This document shows positions 10,211 through 19,894 of a DNA stretch of 64,000 nt, piece after piece. How positions within the stretch are numbered: position 1 is the stretch's first letter; every line of letters starts with the position of its first letter. Location: contig NZ_AP024322.1 of the NCBI RefSeq assembly GCF_018408855.1, positions 1,178,001-1,242,000 of the forward strand. The letters are read 5' to 3'. The notes beneath the pieces are model-generated. The model saw nothing but the letters and a program-made list of their open reading frames with translations. It was not told where the DNA came from and ran no database searches. Both the position numbers and the translations under genes were made by a program. Source of the stretch: Caballeronia sp. NK8 (GTDB lineage Bacteria > Pseudomonadota > Gammaproteobacteria > Burkholderiales > Burkholderiaceae).

Positions 10211-10990
10211 ATGACACGCACCGTTCTGCTCGCCCTCGACACCTCGACGGAGTTTTGCTCCGTTGCGCTCCTGCTCGCCGACTTCGCTCCCGACTCCACT
10301 CATTCCGCCGCCGCGCCGCAGTACGCGAGCGGCGACACGCGCGTGTGGACCCGACACGAAGCGACCGGCGCGGTCTCGAGCACGCGTCTCTTGCCCGCCG
10401 TGCGCGAACTGTTCGACGAAGCGGGCCTCGCGCTCGCCGATTGCTCGGCCATCGCGTTCGGCGCCGGACCGGGCTCGTTCACCGGCTTGCGTACGGCGAC
10501 AGGCGTCGCGCAAGGACTGGCGTTCGGGCTGGGCGTGCCGGTGGTGCCGGTCAGCACGCTGCTCGCCTGCGCGGAAGGCGCACGGCTGAACGATCCGTCG
10601 ATTCCGCCGCGCGTGCTCGCGGCGCTCGATGCCCGCATGGACGAGGTGTACTGGGCCGACTTCGAATTCGATTCCGCCGCCGCCGAATGGCGCACGCTGC
10701 ATCCGGCCGCGCTCGACGCGCCCGGCGCGCTGCCGCTGCCGGACGCGCCGTTCGCACTCGCCGGCAACGCCGCCGCCGCGTTCGGCGACCGCCTGACGGC
10801 GCTGGCCGCAGCCGCGCGCGTCGATCGCGAAGCGCTGCCGCATGCGTTGCCGGTCGCGCTCGTCGGTCTGCGTGCTTTTCGGGCGGGCCGCGCGATCGCG
10901 CCCGAGCTCGCCGCGCCGGAATATGTGCGCGACAAGGTCGCCCAGACCACGGCCGAACGCATGCAAGCCCGCGAGGAGGCGCTTCGGTGA
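10211..10990 (+). CDS. tsaB: tRNA threonylcarbamoyladenosine biosynthesis protein TsaB
   Basis: TsaB is the inactive-paralogue scaffold that joins TsaD and TsaE to make t6A37 in ANN-decoding tRNAs. The 259-residue product has the ASKHA-fold start LLALDTSTEFCSVALL and the diagnostic block IAFGAGPGSFTGLRTATGVAQGL. A proline/alanine-rich insert (about 25-45) is longer than in E. coli. ATG at 10211 is the start that begins right at the conserved strand. It overlaps the next gene by 4 bases (GTGA), giving translational coupling with rimI, a widespread pairing. Confidence 0.95.
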   Translation: MTRTVLLALDTSTEFCSVALLLADFAPDSTHSAAAPQYASGDTRVWTRHEATGAVSSTRLLPAVRELFDEAGLALADCSAIAFGAGPGSFTGLRTATGVAQGLAFGLGVPVVPVSTLLACAEGARLNDPSIPPRVLAALDARMDEVYWADFEFDSAAAEWRTLHPAALDAPGALPLPDAPFALAGNAAAAFGDRLTALAAAARVDREALPHALPVALVGLRAFRAGRAIAPELAAPEYVRDKVAQTTAERMQAREEALR

Positions 10991-11481
10991 GCGGGGTATT
11001 GCTGGCGGACCGCTATCTCACGTCGATGACCGAAGCCGACCTCGACGAAGTCGCCGCGGTCGAAAAGCTCGCCTACGAGTTTCCGTGGAGTCGCGGCAAT
11101 TTCCAGGATTCGCTGCGCAACGGCTACTACGGCGTGTGTCTGCGCCACGTGACCGGCACGCTGATCGGCTATTGCGTGCTGATGCCGGTCGTCGACGAGA
11201 TGCATCTGCTCAATCTGTGCGTCGCGCCGGCGGCGCAGCGCGCGGGCGCGGGACTCACGCTGCTGCGCGAAGCGGTGCGCATCACGCGCGCCGAGAAACT
11301 CGAAGGCGTGCTGCTCGAGGTGCGGCCGTCCAATCCGCGTGCGATCCAGCTTTACGAGCGCTTTGGCTTCACCGCCATCGGACGTCGTAAGAACTATTAC
11401 CCCGCGCGGCATCGCTCGCGTGAGGACGCCATCGTCATGCGTCTGGCGTTTTTGAAGGAGGGCGCGCATGGCGCTGGATGA
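10987..11481 (+). CDS. rimI: Ribosomal protein S18 alanine N-acetyltransferase
   Basis: A 164-residue GNAT acetyltransferase that modifies the N-terminal alanine of S18. The acetyl-CoA site appears as LCVAPAAQRAGAG, with an unusual RAGAG in place of the common RGxGxG/A, and the C-terminal block SNPRAIQLYERFGFTAIGRRKNYYP is the RimI signature. It starts with GTG inside the last codons of tsaB. The 3' end overlaps the next gene by 14 bases, so tsaB, rimI and the glycosylase are one transcription unit. Confidence 0.93.
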   Translation: MSGVLLADRYLTSMTEADLDEVAAVEKLAYEFPWSRGNFQDSLRNGYYGVCLRHVTGTLIGYCVLMPVVDEMHLLNLCVAPAAQRAGAGLTLLREAVRITRAEKLEGVLLEVRPSNPRAIQLYERFGFTAIGRRKNYYPARHRSREDAIVMRLAFLKEGAHGAG

Positions 11482-12346
11482 ATCGCTGATCGAGGAACTG
11501 GGAATCGGGCCCGTCTGGGTCCGGCGCGGCGTCGTGGCCGCGTCGCCGCGCGTGGAAGAACCGCCGAGCGTCGAACCGGTCGCGCAAGCGGTCGAAGCGC
11601 CGAAGTCCGCTGAACCGCCGACGCCCGTTGTGCAGACAGACCCCGACACACCGCCGCTCGACGCCTACGACGATCTCCCCTGGACCGACGACGCTCCCGT
11701 CCATCCGGAGCCCGTCGCCCTCGCCGAAGCCCCTGACGACGTCCACACGCTCGACTGGGATGCGCTTGCCGAGCGTGTCGCGAACTGCGAGCGCTGCCGG
11801 CTGTGCGAGCGCCGCACCAACACGGTGTTCGGCGTCGGCGACCGCGAAGCCGACTGGATGCTGATCGGCGAGGCGCCGGGCGAGAACGAGGACAAGCAGG
11901 GCGAACCGTTCGTCGGTCAGGCGGGCAAGCTGCTCGACAACATGCTGCGCGCGCTCGATTATTCGCGGCAATCGAACGTCTACATCGCGAACGTGATCAA
12001 GTGCCGGCCGCCCGGCAACCGCAATCCCGAACTCGATGAAGTCGCGCGCTGCGAGCCGTATCTGCAGCGGCAGGTCGAACTCGTGAAGCCGAAGGTGATC
12101 GTCGCGATGGGCCGTTTCGCCGCGCAAAGTCTCCTGAAGAACGAAGCCAGCATCGCGTCGATGCGCGGTCGCGTGCACGCGTATCGCGGCGTGCCGGTCA
12201 TCGTCACCTATCACCCGGCTTATCTGTTGCGCAGCCTGCAGGACAAGTCGAAGGCGTGGGCCGATCTCTGCCTCGCGCGCAACACGTATCGCGAAGCGCT
12301 CGCCGCGCTCGGCGTCGAGCAAGGAGCGCAGAAGGACGGCATCTGA
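11468..12346 (+). CDS. Uracil-DNA glycosylase, family 4 (Fe-S type)
   Basis: Removes uracil from DNA arising by cytosine deamination. The catalytic domain (from about residue 100) has the family-4 features: the [4Fe-4S] cysteines beginning CERCRLC (107-113), the active-site motif [20 protein letters not shown], a distal cysteine in [10 protein letters not shown] and another in ARCEPYL, and the HPAYLLR motif. The first ~100 residues are a Pro/Ala-rich spacer after a conserved opening ([18 protein letters not shown]), giving 292 residues against about 200-220 for minimal members. The gene overlaps rimI by 14 bases and the next gene by one base (TGATG). Confidence 0.92.
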   Translation: MALDESLIEELGIGPVWVRRGVVAASPRVEEPPSVEPVAQAVEAPKSAEPPTPVVQTDPDTPPLDAYDDLPWTDDAPVHPEPVALAEAPDDVHTLDWDALAERVANCERCRLCERRTNTVFGVGDREADWMLIGEAPGENEDKQGEPFVGQAGKLLDNMLRALDYSRQSNVYIANVIKCRPPGNRNPELDEVARCEPYLQRQVELVKPKVIVAMGRFAAQSLLKNEASIASMRGRVHAYRGVPVIVTYHPAYLLRSLQDKSKAWADLCLARNTYREALAALGVEQGAQKDGI

Positions 12347-13341
12347 TGGCCGCCGGGGCGAGCGAACTCACGCGTCTCGTCGATCGTTTCGACGACGTCG
12401 CCGTGCGCGATCTCGCCTGGCTGCTGTTCGCCCCCGATCTGCTGCGCGAAGGCGATGCGCCGCTGGCGCGTCCATTCGACTCGCCGCAGGAGCGCGATGC
12501 GACGCTCGCCTGGCTGAACGCGCTCGACGCCTCACCGCAATCACTGCAATCGCTGCACGAACACACGCGCAATCCCAGATTCACGCGCCTCGGCATTTAT
12601 GCCGAAAGCCTGCTGGGATACTTTCTCGCGCACGGACCGGCGGCGCGTCTGATCGCGGCGAACGTGCCGCTGCGGCTTCAGCGGCGCACGATCGGCGAAT
12701 GCGATTTCCTGCTGGAGACGGCGAACGACGTGCGCCTGCATTGGGAACTCGCGGTGAAGTTCTATCTGCATATCGGCAATGGCGACGCGTCGCGCGCCGC
12801 GCGTCTGTCGGACTATGTCGGTCCGAATCTGCAGGATCGCTTCGATCTGAAACACGCGCGGCTCGTCACGCATCAGCTCGCGCTGACTTCGCGCACGGAA
12901 TTCGCCACGCTCGGCTTCGAAGGGCCGTGGCGCGCGCAGTTGTTCATCAAGGGACGGCTTTTCTATCACGGCCTCGTTGGCGAGCGTATCGATCCCGCGC
13001 CCGAAATCGGCGCGTGTCATTTACGCGGATGGTGGCTGACGGCGTCTGAATGGCGCGATGCGCGGGCGCGCGCGTCCGACGCTTCGGGCGATGAGCGCGC
13101 GTGGGTCGTTCAGCCGCGCCTGGCGTGGCTCGCGTCGCGGCGGCTCGATGCGAGCGACGCCGAATCGCTCATCGCGGAATCGGATGCGATTCGCACGCGC
13201 CTGGAAACGACTGTCGCGCCGACGATGATCGCCGCCTACCTGCGCGACGAAGCCGGGAACTGGACCGAGGAATCGCGCGGTTTCATCGTGCCGGACGACT
13301 GGCCGGAGCGTGCGCGCGCATTCGCCGCTTCGGCGCCCTGA
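12346..13341 (+). CDS. DUF1853 family protein
   Basis: A 331-residue cytoplasmic protein of the DUF1853 family; function unknown. It has the family blocks VRDLAWLLFAPDLL near the start, RLGIYAESLLGYFLA, GECDFLL (an acidic E-x-D core like that of nuclease-fold proteins), HWELAVKFYLH and DRFDLKHARL. The ordered acidic and Lys residues (GExDFL followed by ELAVKFY) resemble the PD-(D/E)XK nuclease pattern, which is my inference. It begins at the ATG overlapping the glycosylase stop, so is translationally coupled. Its stop directly abuts that of thiD. Confidence 0.8.
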   Translation: MAAGASELTRLVDRFDDVAVRDLAWLLFAPDLLREGDAPLARPFDSPQERDATLAWLNALDASPQSLQSLHEHTRNPRFTRLGIYAESLLGYFLAHGPAARLIAANVPLRLQRRTIGECDFLLETANDVRLHWELAVKFYLHIGNGDASRAARLSDYVGPNLQDRFDLKHARLVTHQLALTSRTEFATLGFEGPWRAQLFIKGRLFYHGLVGERIDPAPEIGACHLRGWWLTASEWRDARARASDASGDERAWVVQPRLAWLASRRLDASDAESLIAESDAIRTRLETTVAPTMIAAYLRDEAGNWTEESRGFIVPDDWPERARAFAASAP

Positions 13342-14154
13342 TCACCACCAGCGATAGAAGTGATGTACCGGCCCGACGCCGTGACCGACGTCGAGCCGCA
13401 CGCTTGCTTCGATCGCGCCGGTCAGATAGCGCTTGGCTTCGGCGGTGGCGCTCGCCAGATCGTCGGTTTGCGGGATCAGCGCCGCGATCGCCGACGACAA
13501 CGTGCAGCCCGTGCCGTGCGTGTTCTTGAGCGGCACGCGCGCGCCGCCGAGCCGCAGCGAGCCGTTCGCCTCGATGAGCCAGTCGGGACTATCGGACGAG
13601 GCGAGATGGCCGCCCTTCATCAGCACGGCGCGCGCGCCGAGCGCACGCAGCGCTTCGCCTTGCTGCACCATCGCGTCTTCGTCGACGGCGCTTTCGACGT
13701 TAAGCAGCGCCGCCGCCTCGGGCAGATTCGGCGTGACGAGCGTCGCGAGCGGCAGCAGTTCGTCGCGCAGCGCGGCGACCGCTTCCGGCGCGAGCAGCGC
13801 GTGATTGCTCTTGGAGATCATCACGGTATCGAGCACGACATGCTTCGGCCGATGGCGCTTGAGCGCAGCGGCGACCGCGCGCACGATGTCCGCGTTCGCC
13901 AGCATGCCGATCTTCACCGCGTCGATGCGAATGTCGTCGAACACGGCGTCGAGCTGCGCGGTGATGAACGCGGGCTCCGGCGCGTGGACGGCCGTCACGC
14001 CGCGCGTGTTCTGCGCGGTGAGCGCCGTGATGACGCTCGCGCCGTACGCGCCCAGCGCGGAGAAGGCTTTGAGGTCGGCCTGAATGCCCGCGCCGCCGCC
14101 CGAGTCGGACCCGGCGATGGTGAGGACGTTGGGAATGGGTTTCGTTGCGGACAT
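13342..14154 (-). CDS. thiD: Hydroxymethylpyrimidine/phosphomethylpyrimidine kinase
   Basis: Phosphorylates HMP to HMP-P and HMP-PP for thiamine synthesis. The 270 residues carry the ribokinase-fold motifs LTIAGSDSGGGAGIQADLKAF near the N-terminus, SVITALTAQNTRGV, and the anion hole NTHGTGCTLSSAIAA near the C-terminus. It is the last gene of a minus-strand group thiM-thiE-thiD, 7 bases after thiE. The stop codons of thiD and the convergent DUF1853 gene touch with no gap. Confidence 0.96.
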   Translation of the reverse strand: MSATKPIPNVLTIAGSDSGGGAGIQADLKAFSALGAYGASVITALTAQNTRGVTAVHAPEPAFITAQLDAVFDDIRIDAVKIGMLANADIVRAVAAALKRHRPKHVVLDTVMISKSNHALLAPEAVAALRDELLPLATLVTPNLPEAAALLNVESAVDEDAMVQQGEALRALGARAVLMKGGHLASSDSPDWLIEANGSLRLGGARVPLKNTHGTGCTLSSAIAALIPQTDDLASATAEAKRYLTGAIEASVRLDVGHGVGPVHHFYRWW

Positions 14155-14161
14155 GGAAAGA

Positions 14162-14809
14162 TCAGGTTCGGGCGCGCGCGATGGTCGCGCGCAATGCCGC
14201 GGCCGCTTCGCGCGGATCGGCGGCCTTGCAGATCGCGGAGACGACCGCGAGACCGGCGGGCTTCGCGCGCATCACGTCGGCGGCGTTGTGCGCCTGGATG
14301 CCGCCGATCGCGACAGTCGGAAAGCGCGCGGCGGCACGGATTTCAGCGAGGCCATCGATGCCGCATGGCGCGGAGGCGTCGGTTTTGGTCGGCGTCGCGT
14401 ACACCGGACCCGCGCCGAGATAGTCGACGACGCCAGCGAGCTTTTGCGCGTCGGCGGTTTCGTCGAGGTTCGACACCGACAGGCCGATCAGCGCGCGCGG
14501 CCCGAGCAGTTGCCGCGCGATATCGGCGGGCAGATCGCGCTGGCCGATATGCACGCCATCGGCGCCCACGGCGAGCGCGACATCGACATGATCGTTGATG
14601 ACGAACGGCACGCCGTGCGCGCGCGTGAGCGGCAGCAGCTCGCGCGCGAGGTCGAACCACGCGCGCTTGTGCCATTCGGGCGCGCGCAATTGCACGATGG
14701 TCGCGCCGCCTTCCAGCGCGGCCCGCGCGACGGCGAGCGCCGCGTCGTGCCCGCCGCATTGCACCGGATCGAGCACGAGATAGAGCGAGAGATCGAACGA
14801 AGCGCGCAT
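14162..14809 (-). CDS. thiE: Thiamine-phosphate synthase
   Basis: Couples HMP-PP to thiazole phosphate, giving thiamine monophosphate. The 215-residue TIM barrel shows the phosphate and Mg sites: VQLRAPEWHKRAW, FVINDHVDVALAVGADGVHIGQRDLP, GAGPVYATPTKTDAS and AIGGIQAHNAADV. It starts 2 bases after the thiM stop, so the two are coupled. Beside ThiM and ThiD it forms a salvage route from HMP and thiazole alcohol. Confidence 0.96.
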   Translation of the reverse strand: MRASFDLSLYLVLDPVQCGGHDAALAVARAALEGGATIVQLRAPEWHKRAWFDLARELLPLTRAHGVPFVINDHVDVALAVGADGVHIGQRDLPADIARQLLGPRALIGLSVSNLDETADAQKLAGVVDYLGAGPVYATPTKTDASAPCGIDGLAEIRAAARFPTVAIGGIQAHNAADVMRAKPAGLAVVSAICKAADPREAAAALRATIARART

Positions 14810-14811
14810 GA

Positions 14812-15627
14812 TCAGCCGGACACGATATCGCGCTGCACGAGCGTCTTCTCGAACGCGGCTTCATCGAGCGATGCAAGGCGGTCGAGATACGCGACGGCAA
14901 AGCTGCCGGGCAGGGCGGCATCGCGCGCGGCCAGTTCGCCCGCGATGGTCGAATACGCGATGGCGGCGACCGTCGCGCTCCAGAACGCGTTGCGATCCGG
15001 CGCGGCGCCGACGAACGCCGCGACCGTCGCCGACAGCGCGCAGCCGACGCCCGTCACGCGCGTCATCAGTGGCGAGCCGTTGGACAGCGCGATCACGCGC
15101 CTGCCATCGGTCACGTAGTCGGTCTGGCCCGTCACCGCGACGACGGCCTGGGCCTTCAGCGCGAGAATCTGCGCGGCGTCGAGCGCGGCGTCGGTGGCGG
15201 CGGTGCTGTCGACGCCGCGCGCGCTCGACGCGCCGCCTGACAGACTGATGATCTCCGACGCGTTGCCGCGAATCACCGCGGGTTTCGCATCGAGCAGATC
15301 GAACGCGAATTCCGTGCGAAACGCGAGCGGGCCGACCGCGACCGGATCGAGCACCCACGGCTTGCCGGCATCGTTGGCGGCGTCCACGGCGACGCGGATC
15401 GCGCGGCTTTGCGGCACGTCTAGCGTGCCGAGATTGACCGACAGCGCATTGGCGAGCGGTGCGAATTCGCCGACTTCCTCACGCGCGACGACCATCGCGG
15501 GCGCCGCGCCGATCGCGAGCAGCACGTTCGCGGTGAAGTTGGTGACGACGAGGTTCGTCAGGCAATGGACGAGCGGCGCGCGCTCCCGCACGCGGGTGAC
15601 GAACGAAAAGAGGTCGGCGGCGAGCAT
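14812..15627 (-). CDS. thiM: Hydroxyethylthiazole kinase
   Basis: Phosphorylates 4-methyl-5-hydroxyethylthiazole, a salvage step of thiamine synthesis. The 271-residue product has family blocks PLVHCLTNLVVTNFTANVLLAIGA, WVLDPVAVG, IRGNASEI and the catalytic Cys in GVGCALSATVAAF. It lies only 31 bp downstream of lplT, with no room for a TPP riboswitch in front, so transcription probably comes from the lplT promoter. That is an unusual arrangement for salvage genes. Confidence 0.95.
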   Translation of the reverse strand: MLAADLFSFVTRVRERAPLVHCLTNLVVTNFTANVLLAIGAAPAMVVAREEVGEFAPLANALSVNLGTLDVPQSRAIRVAVDAANDAGKPWVLDPVAVGPLAFRTEFAFDLLDAKPAVIRGNASEIISLSGGASSARGVDSTAATDAALDAAQILALKAQAVVAVTGQTDYVTDGRRVIALSNGSPLMTRVTGVGCALSATVAAFVGAAPDRNAFWSATVAAIAYSTIAGELAARDAALPGSFAVAYLDRLASLDEAAFEKTLVQRDIVSG

Positions 15628-15658
15628 GATGAAAGTCGAATGGAACGTGCGCGACGCG

Positions 15659-16966
15659 TCAGTGCCGCGCTTCGCCGATCAGCGCGACCGAATCGAATGC
15701 GCGCTGATTGGCCTGATGCCGGCGCATCACGAAGTACATCATGAGACAGACGAACGAGCCGAACAGCACGATGACGAACTGGATCGGCACGTCGAGCCAC
15801 ACGAGCACCGCGTAGAGGCACAGCATGATGAGCACCGAAAGGTTCTCGTTGAAGTTCTGCACGGCGATCGAATGGCCCGCGGAGAGCAGCACGTGACCGC
15901 GATGCTGAAGCAGCGCGTTCATCGGCACCACGAAGAAGCCCGACAGCCCGCCGACGATCATCAGGAACAGATACGCGACCAGCAGGTAGCCTGGGAAGTG
16001 CATCTTGCCGAAGTAGATGCCCCAGTGCGCGGGAAAGAGATGGCGCGTGTAGAAGGCCATCAGCATGACGGCGAGACCCATGATGATGCCGACCGGCAGC
16101 ACGCTGAGCGAGCGCTTGAGCGGCACGCGCGCCGCCGCGAGCACCGCGCCCACCGCGACGCCGACCGCGATCACCGCCTGCAGGATCGCGGCCTGCGAAA
16201 GCGTCATGCCGAGCGACACTTCGGCCCACTTCAGCACGATGAACTGCAGCGTCGCGCCCGCGCCCCAGAAGAGCGTCGTGACGGCAAGCGAGATCTGGCC
16301 GAGCTTGTCGCGCCACAGCGTGAGGAAGCAGTCGGCGAAATCGGTAATGAGCTTGATCGGCCGCGTCTCCTGCTTCGGATAGCGCGCGCCGGTGTCGGGG
16401 ATGCGCAGGTTGAACATCGCGGCTATCACGTATATCAGCATGATGACGAGCATCGCTGCTTCGGCGGGCGTGTGAATGCGTGGAATGTTCAGCGACAGCA
16501 GATGACTCGCGATATGCGGGCTGATGAGCGCGCCGCCCATCACCGTGCCGAGAATGATCGAGCCGACGGTCGTGCCTTCGATCCAGCCGTTCGCGGCGAC
16601 GAGCCGGTCCGGTGGCAGGAGTTCGGTGAGAATGCCGTATTTCGCCGGCGAGTAAGCAGCGGCGCCGAAGCCAACGATGCCGTACGCGAGCAGTGGATGC
16701 GCGCCGAAGAGCATCGTCACGCAGCCGACCACCTTGATCGAGTTGGTCACGAACATCACCTTGCCTTTGGGCCGGGAGTCCGCGAAGGCGCCGACGAAGG
16801 CCGCGAGAATCACGTACGACAGGACGAAGAACAGCTTGAGCAGCGGCGTCATCCAGTTCGGCGCGTGAAGGTCCTTCAGCAGAGCGATGGCAGCGATCAG
16901 TAAAGCGTTATCGGCCAGCGATGAGAAAAACTGCGCGGCCATGATGGTGTAAAAACCTTTTTTCAT
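15659..16966 (-). CDS. lplT: Lysophospholipid transporter LplT (MFS)
   Basis: A major-facilitator permease that flips lysophospholipids across the inner membrane for re-acylation. The 435-residue product has about 12 predicted membrane segments, opens with MKKGFYTIMAAQFFSSLADN, a conserved LplT start, and has IEGTTVGSIILGTVMGGAL. The ATG at 16966 was chosen because sequence upstream to 17095 is promoter-like and shared with divergent alr. In E. coli lplT is paired with aas; here no acyltransferase is adjacent, and the downstream genes are thiMED instead. Confidence 0.93.
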   Translation of the reverse strand: MKKGFYTIMAAQFFSSLADNALLIAAIALLKDLHAPNWMTPLLKLFFVLSYVILAAFVGAFADSRPKGKVMFVTNSIKVVGCVTMLFGAHPLLAYGIVGFGAAAYSPAKYGILTELLPPDRLVAANGWIEGTTVGSIILGTVMGGALISPHIASHLLSLNIPRIHTPAEAAMLVIMLIYVIAAMFNLRIPDTGARYPKQETRPIKLITDFADCFLTLWRDKLGQISLAVTTLFWGAGATLQFIVLKWAEVSLGMTLSQAAILQAVIAVGVAVGAVLAAARVPLKRSLSVLPVGIIMGLAVMLMAFYTRHLFPAHWGIYFGKMHFPGYLLVAYLFLMIVGGLSGFFVVPMNALLQHRGHVLLSAGHSIAVQNFNENLSVLIMLCLYAVLVWLDVPIQFVIVLFGSFVCLMMYFVMRRHQANQRAFDSVALIGEARH

Positions 16967-17247
16967 CTGATCCGAAGCTTTCCTCACTGCGGGTGATCCG
17001 CCCCGGGCGCCTGTTATGCGTCCGGGCTTATGCCTTTCGAAATGGGTTGTGCGCACGGCTTTATAACACGAAAATAGGCGCATTCTGACTAGCACTCATC
17101 CCGATCGCGTGCGAAATGACACGTCCGTGCGGGGGATTCCTCATAAGATACTGATTCACAAGGCGTCCCGATCGGGGCAGCAGGACGCGTCCCGCTGTCG
17201 TATGCTGGTCGTTTCGATCGCACTTACCGCACTTCCTCCAAACGCTC
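16967..17247. promoter_or_regulatory. Divergent promoter region between lplT and alr
   Basis: 281 bp without a convincing gene. It must hold promoters for both directions. I see no strong consensus hexamers or clear operator. Confidence 0.4.
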
Positions 17248-18318
17248 ATGCCGCGCCCCCTCTCTGCAACCATTCACACCCCCGCGCTCGCCAACAACCT
17301 CGTCATTGCGCGCAAGTACGCGCCGAAGTCCAAGATCTGGGCCGTCGTCAAGGCCAATGCGTATGGCCACGGACTCGCCCGGGCGTTCCCCGGACTGCGC
17401 GCGACGGACGGCTTTGGCCTTCTCGACCTCGAAGAAGCCGCGAAGTTGCGTGAATTGGGCTGGGCGGGGCCGATTCTTTTGCTCGAGGGCTTTTTCCGGC
17501 CCACCGATATCGACGTGATCGACCGCTACAGCCTGACCACGGCCGTGCATTGCGACGAGCAGTTGCGCATGCTCGAAATGGCGCGCCTCTCGAAGCCGAT
17601 CAACATCCAGTTGAAGATGAACAGCGGCATGAACCGCCTCGGCTACACGCCCGAGAAGTACCGCGCCGCGTGGGAGCGCGCGCGCGCCGTGCAGGGCGTC
17701 GGTCAGATCACGCTCATGACCCATTTTTCCGATGCCGACGGCCCGCGCGGCATCGCGCATCAGCTCGATGCGTTCGAACGCGGCGCGGAAGGCATCGCGG
17801 GCGCGCGCAGCCTCGCGAATTCGGCGGCGGTGCTGTGGCATCCGGACGCGCACGTCGACTGGGTGCGGCCCGGCATCATGCTGTACGGCGCGTCGCCGTC
17901 GGGCGTGACCGCCGACATCGCCGGCACCGGCCTCAAGCCCGCGATGACGCTCCAGTCCGAGCTGATCGCCGTGCAGACGGTCAGCGCGGGAAGCAGCATC
18001 GGCTACGGCTCGACCTTCACCGCGGGCACCTCGATGCGGATCGGCGTGGTCGCCTGCGGCTACGCGGACGGCTATCCGCGCGTGGCGCCGGAAGGCACCC
18101 CCGTCATCGTCGATGGCGTGCGGACCAAGCTTGTCGGCCGCGTGTCGATGGACATGCTGACCGTCGACCTGACGCCGTGCCCGAACGCGGGCATCGGCTC
18201 GCGCGTCGAGCTATGGGGCGCCAATCTGCCGATCGACGATGTGGCGAGCGCGGCCGGCACGGTCGGCTACGAACTCATGTGCGCGATCGCGCAGCGCGTG
18301 CCGGTGCGCGCGGAATAA
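17248..18318 (+). CDS. alr: Alanine racemase
   Basis: PLP enzyme interconverting L- and D-alanine for peptidoglycan. The 356-residue product has the PLP lysine Lys35 in [10 protein letters not shown] and the opposite-face catalytic Tyr253 in IGYGSTF. Residues [10 protein letters not shown] and MTHFSDAD are also conserved. Starts with the ATG at 17248; no good Shine-Dalgarno is visible. It is followed 31 bp later by radA on the same strand, likely cotranscribed. Confidence 0.96.
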   Translation: MPRPLSATIHTPALANNLVIARKYAPKSKIWAVVKANAYGHGLARAFPGLRATDGFGLLDLEEAAKLRELGWAGPILLLEGFFRPTDIDVIDRYSLTTAVHCDEQLRMLEMARLSKPINIQLKMNSGMNRLGYTPEKYRAAWERARAVQGVGQITLMTHFSDADGPRGIAHQLDAFERGAEGIAGARSLANSAAVLWHPDAHVDWVRPGIMLYGASPSGVTADIAGTGLKPAMTLQSELIAVQTVSAGSSIGYGSTFTAGTSMRIGVVACGYADGYPRVAPEGTPVIVDGVRTKLVGRVSMDMLTVDLTPCPNAGIGSRVELWGANLPIDDVASAAGTVGYELMCAIAQRVPVRAE

Positions 18319-18349
18319 CTCTCAACGAAAACTCAAAGCAAGGCAGTGT

Positions 18350-19732
18350 GTGGCAAAAGCAGCGAAGGCAAAGACGCTCTATACGTGTAGCGAATGCGGC
18401 GGACAATCGCCGAAATGGACCGGCCAGTGCGCCGCGTGCGGTGCGTGGAACACGTTGGTGGAAACGGTGGAGCAGGCGCCCTCCGCGCATCGCTTCCAGG
18501 CGCTCGCGAAGAGCTCGGCGGTGCGAAAGCTCGCCGATATCGAGGCGTCGGACGTGCCGCGCTTCACGACCGGCGTCGGCGAATTCGACCGCGTGCTGGG
18601 CGGCGGCCTCGTGCCCGGTGGCGTCGTGCTGATCGGGGGCGATCCGGGCATCGGCAAGTCGACGCTGCTGTTGCAATCGCTCGCGGAGATCGCGCGCGAG
18701 CGCCCCGCGCTCTATGTGAGCGGCGAGGAATCCGGCGCGCAGATCGCGTTGCGCGCGCAACGGCTCGGCCTGATCGGGGAAAGCGCGGCGGGCGACCTCG
18801 CGCTGCTCGCGGAAATCCAGCTCGAAAAGATTCAGGCGACCATCGACGAGCAACGTCCCGAAGTCGCCGTGATCGACTCCATCCAGACCATTTATTCCGA
18901 AGCGCTGACTTCCGCGCCCGGTTCGGTCGCGCAGGTGCGCGAGTGCGCGGCGCAACTGACGCGCATCGCGAAGCAGACGGGCACGTCGATCATCATGGTC
19001 GGCCACGTGACCAAGGAGGGCAGTCTCGCGGGGCCTCGCGTGCTGGAGCATATCGTCGATACCGTGCTGTATTTCGAGGGCGATACGCATTCGTCGTTCA
19101 GACTCGTGCGCGCGTTCAAGAACCGGTTCGGCGCGGTCAACGAACTCGGCGTCTTCGCGATGACGGAAAAGGGCTTGCGCGGCGTCGCGAATCCGTCGGC
19201 GCTGTTTCTGTCGCAGCACGAGCAAAGCGTGCCGGGTTCGTGCGTGCTCGTGACGCAGGAAGGCTCGCGGCCGCTGCTCGTCGAGGTGCAGGCGCTGGTC
19301 GATACCGCGCATGTGCCCAATCCGCGCCGGCTCGCGGTGGGGCTGGAGCAAAACCGGCTCGCGCTGTTGCTGGCCGTTCTGCACCGGCATGCCGGCATCG
19401 CGTGTTTCGATCAGGATGTGTTTCTCAACGCGGTCGGCGGCGTGAAGATCACCGAACCGGCGGCGGATCTGGCCGTGCTGCTCGCGATTCATTCGTCGAT
19501 GCGCAACAAGCCATTGCCCAAGGGCCTCATCACGTTCGGCGAAGTCGGGCTGGCGGGCGAAATCCGGCCGTCGCCGCGCGGACAGGACCGCCTGAAGGAA
19601 GCGGCCAAGCTCGGCTTTTCGGTCGCGCTGATTCCGAAGGCGAACGCGCCGAAGCAGGCGATCGACGGCCTGAAGGTGATCGCGGTGGATCGAATCGAGG
19701 AAGCGATCGACCGGGTTCGGGATCTCGAATGA
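18350..19732 (+). CDS. radA: DNA repair protein RadA (Sms)
   Basis: A RecA-related helicase acting in branch migration of recombination intermediates. The 460 residues match the family. A four-Cys zinc finger occupies residues 13-30 (CSEC...CAAC), Walker A is GGDPGIGKST (96-105), the RadA motif KNRFG is present, and a Lon-like C-terminal domain contains EVGLAGEIRPS. It starts with GTG at 18350, directly before the conserved opening AKAAKAKTLYTCSECG. Confidence 0.96.
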   Translation: MAKAAKAKTLYTCSECGGQSPKWTGQCAACGAWNTLVETVEQAPSAHRFQALAKSSAVRKLADIEASDVPRFTTGVGEFDRVLGGGLVPGGVVLIGGDPGIGKSTLLLQSLAEIARERPALYVSGEESGAQIALRAQRLGLIGESAAGDLALLAEIQLEKIQATIDEQRPEVAVIDSIQTIYSEALTSAPGSVAQVRECAAQLTRIAKQTGTSIIMVGHVTKEGSLAGPRVLEHIVDTVLYFEGDTHSSFRLVRAFKNRFGAVNELGVFAMTEKGLRGVANPSALFLSQHEQSVPGSCVLVTQEGSRPLLVEVQALVDTAHVPNPRRLAVGLEQNRLALLLAVLHRHAGIACFDQDVFLNAVGGVKITEPAADLAVLLAIHSSMRNKPLPKGLITFGEVGLAGEIRPSPRGQDRLKEAAKLGFSVALIPKANAPKQAIDGLKVIAVDRIEEAIDRVRDLE

Positions 19733-19836
19733 ACCCGTGGTCGGACCCTTGGTAATGCGGCGTAAAAATCCCGTTGCGCAATGTAACCTACGCGGCGCGC
19801 GGTTTTCTTATCCTTTCAATGCTACGGACCCGGCCA

Positions 19837-19867
19837 ACTTCGCTATGGACAGTTCAAGAAGCGAAGT
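19837..19867 (+). repeat. Hairpin upstream of the DUF2866-like gene
   Basis: ACTTCGCT (19837-19844) and AGCGAAGT (19860-19867) form an 8-bp stem in the radA to small-ORF gap. No T-tract follows. Confidence 0.5.
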
Positions 19868-19894
19868 GACTGGAAGGATCGAGAGGACCACGCA

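Noticed and set aside
15628-15660. TPP riboswitch before thiM
   Set aside because: The gap is 31 bases and holds none of the conserved riboswitch blocks.
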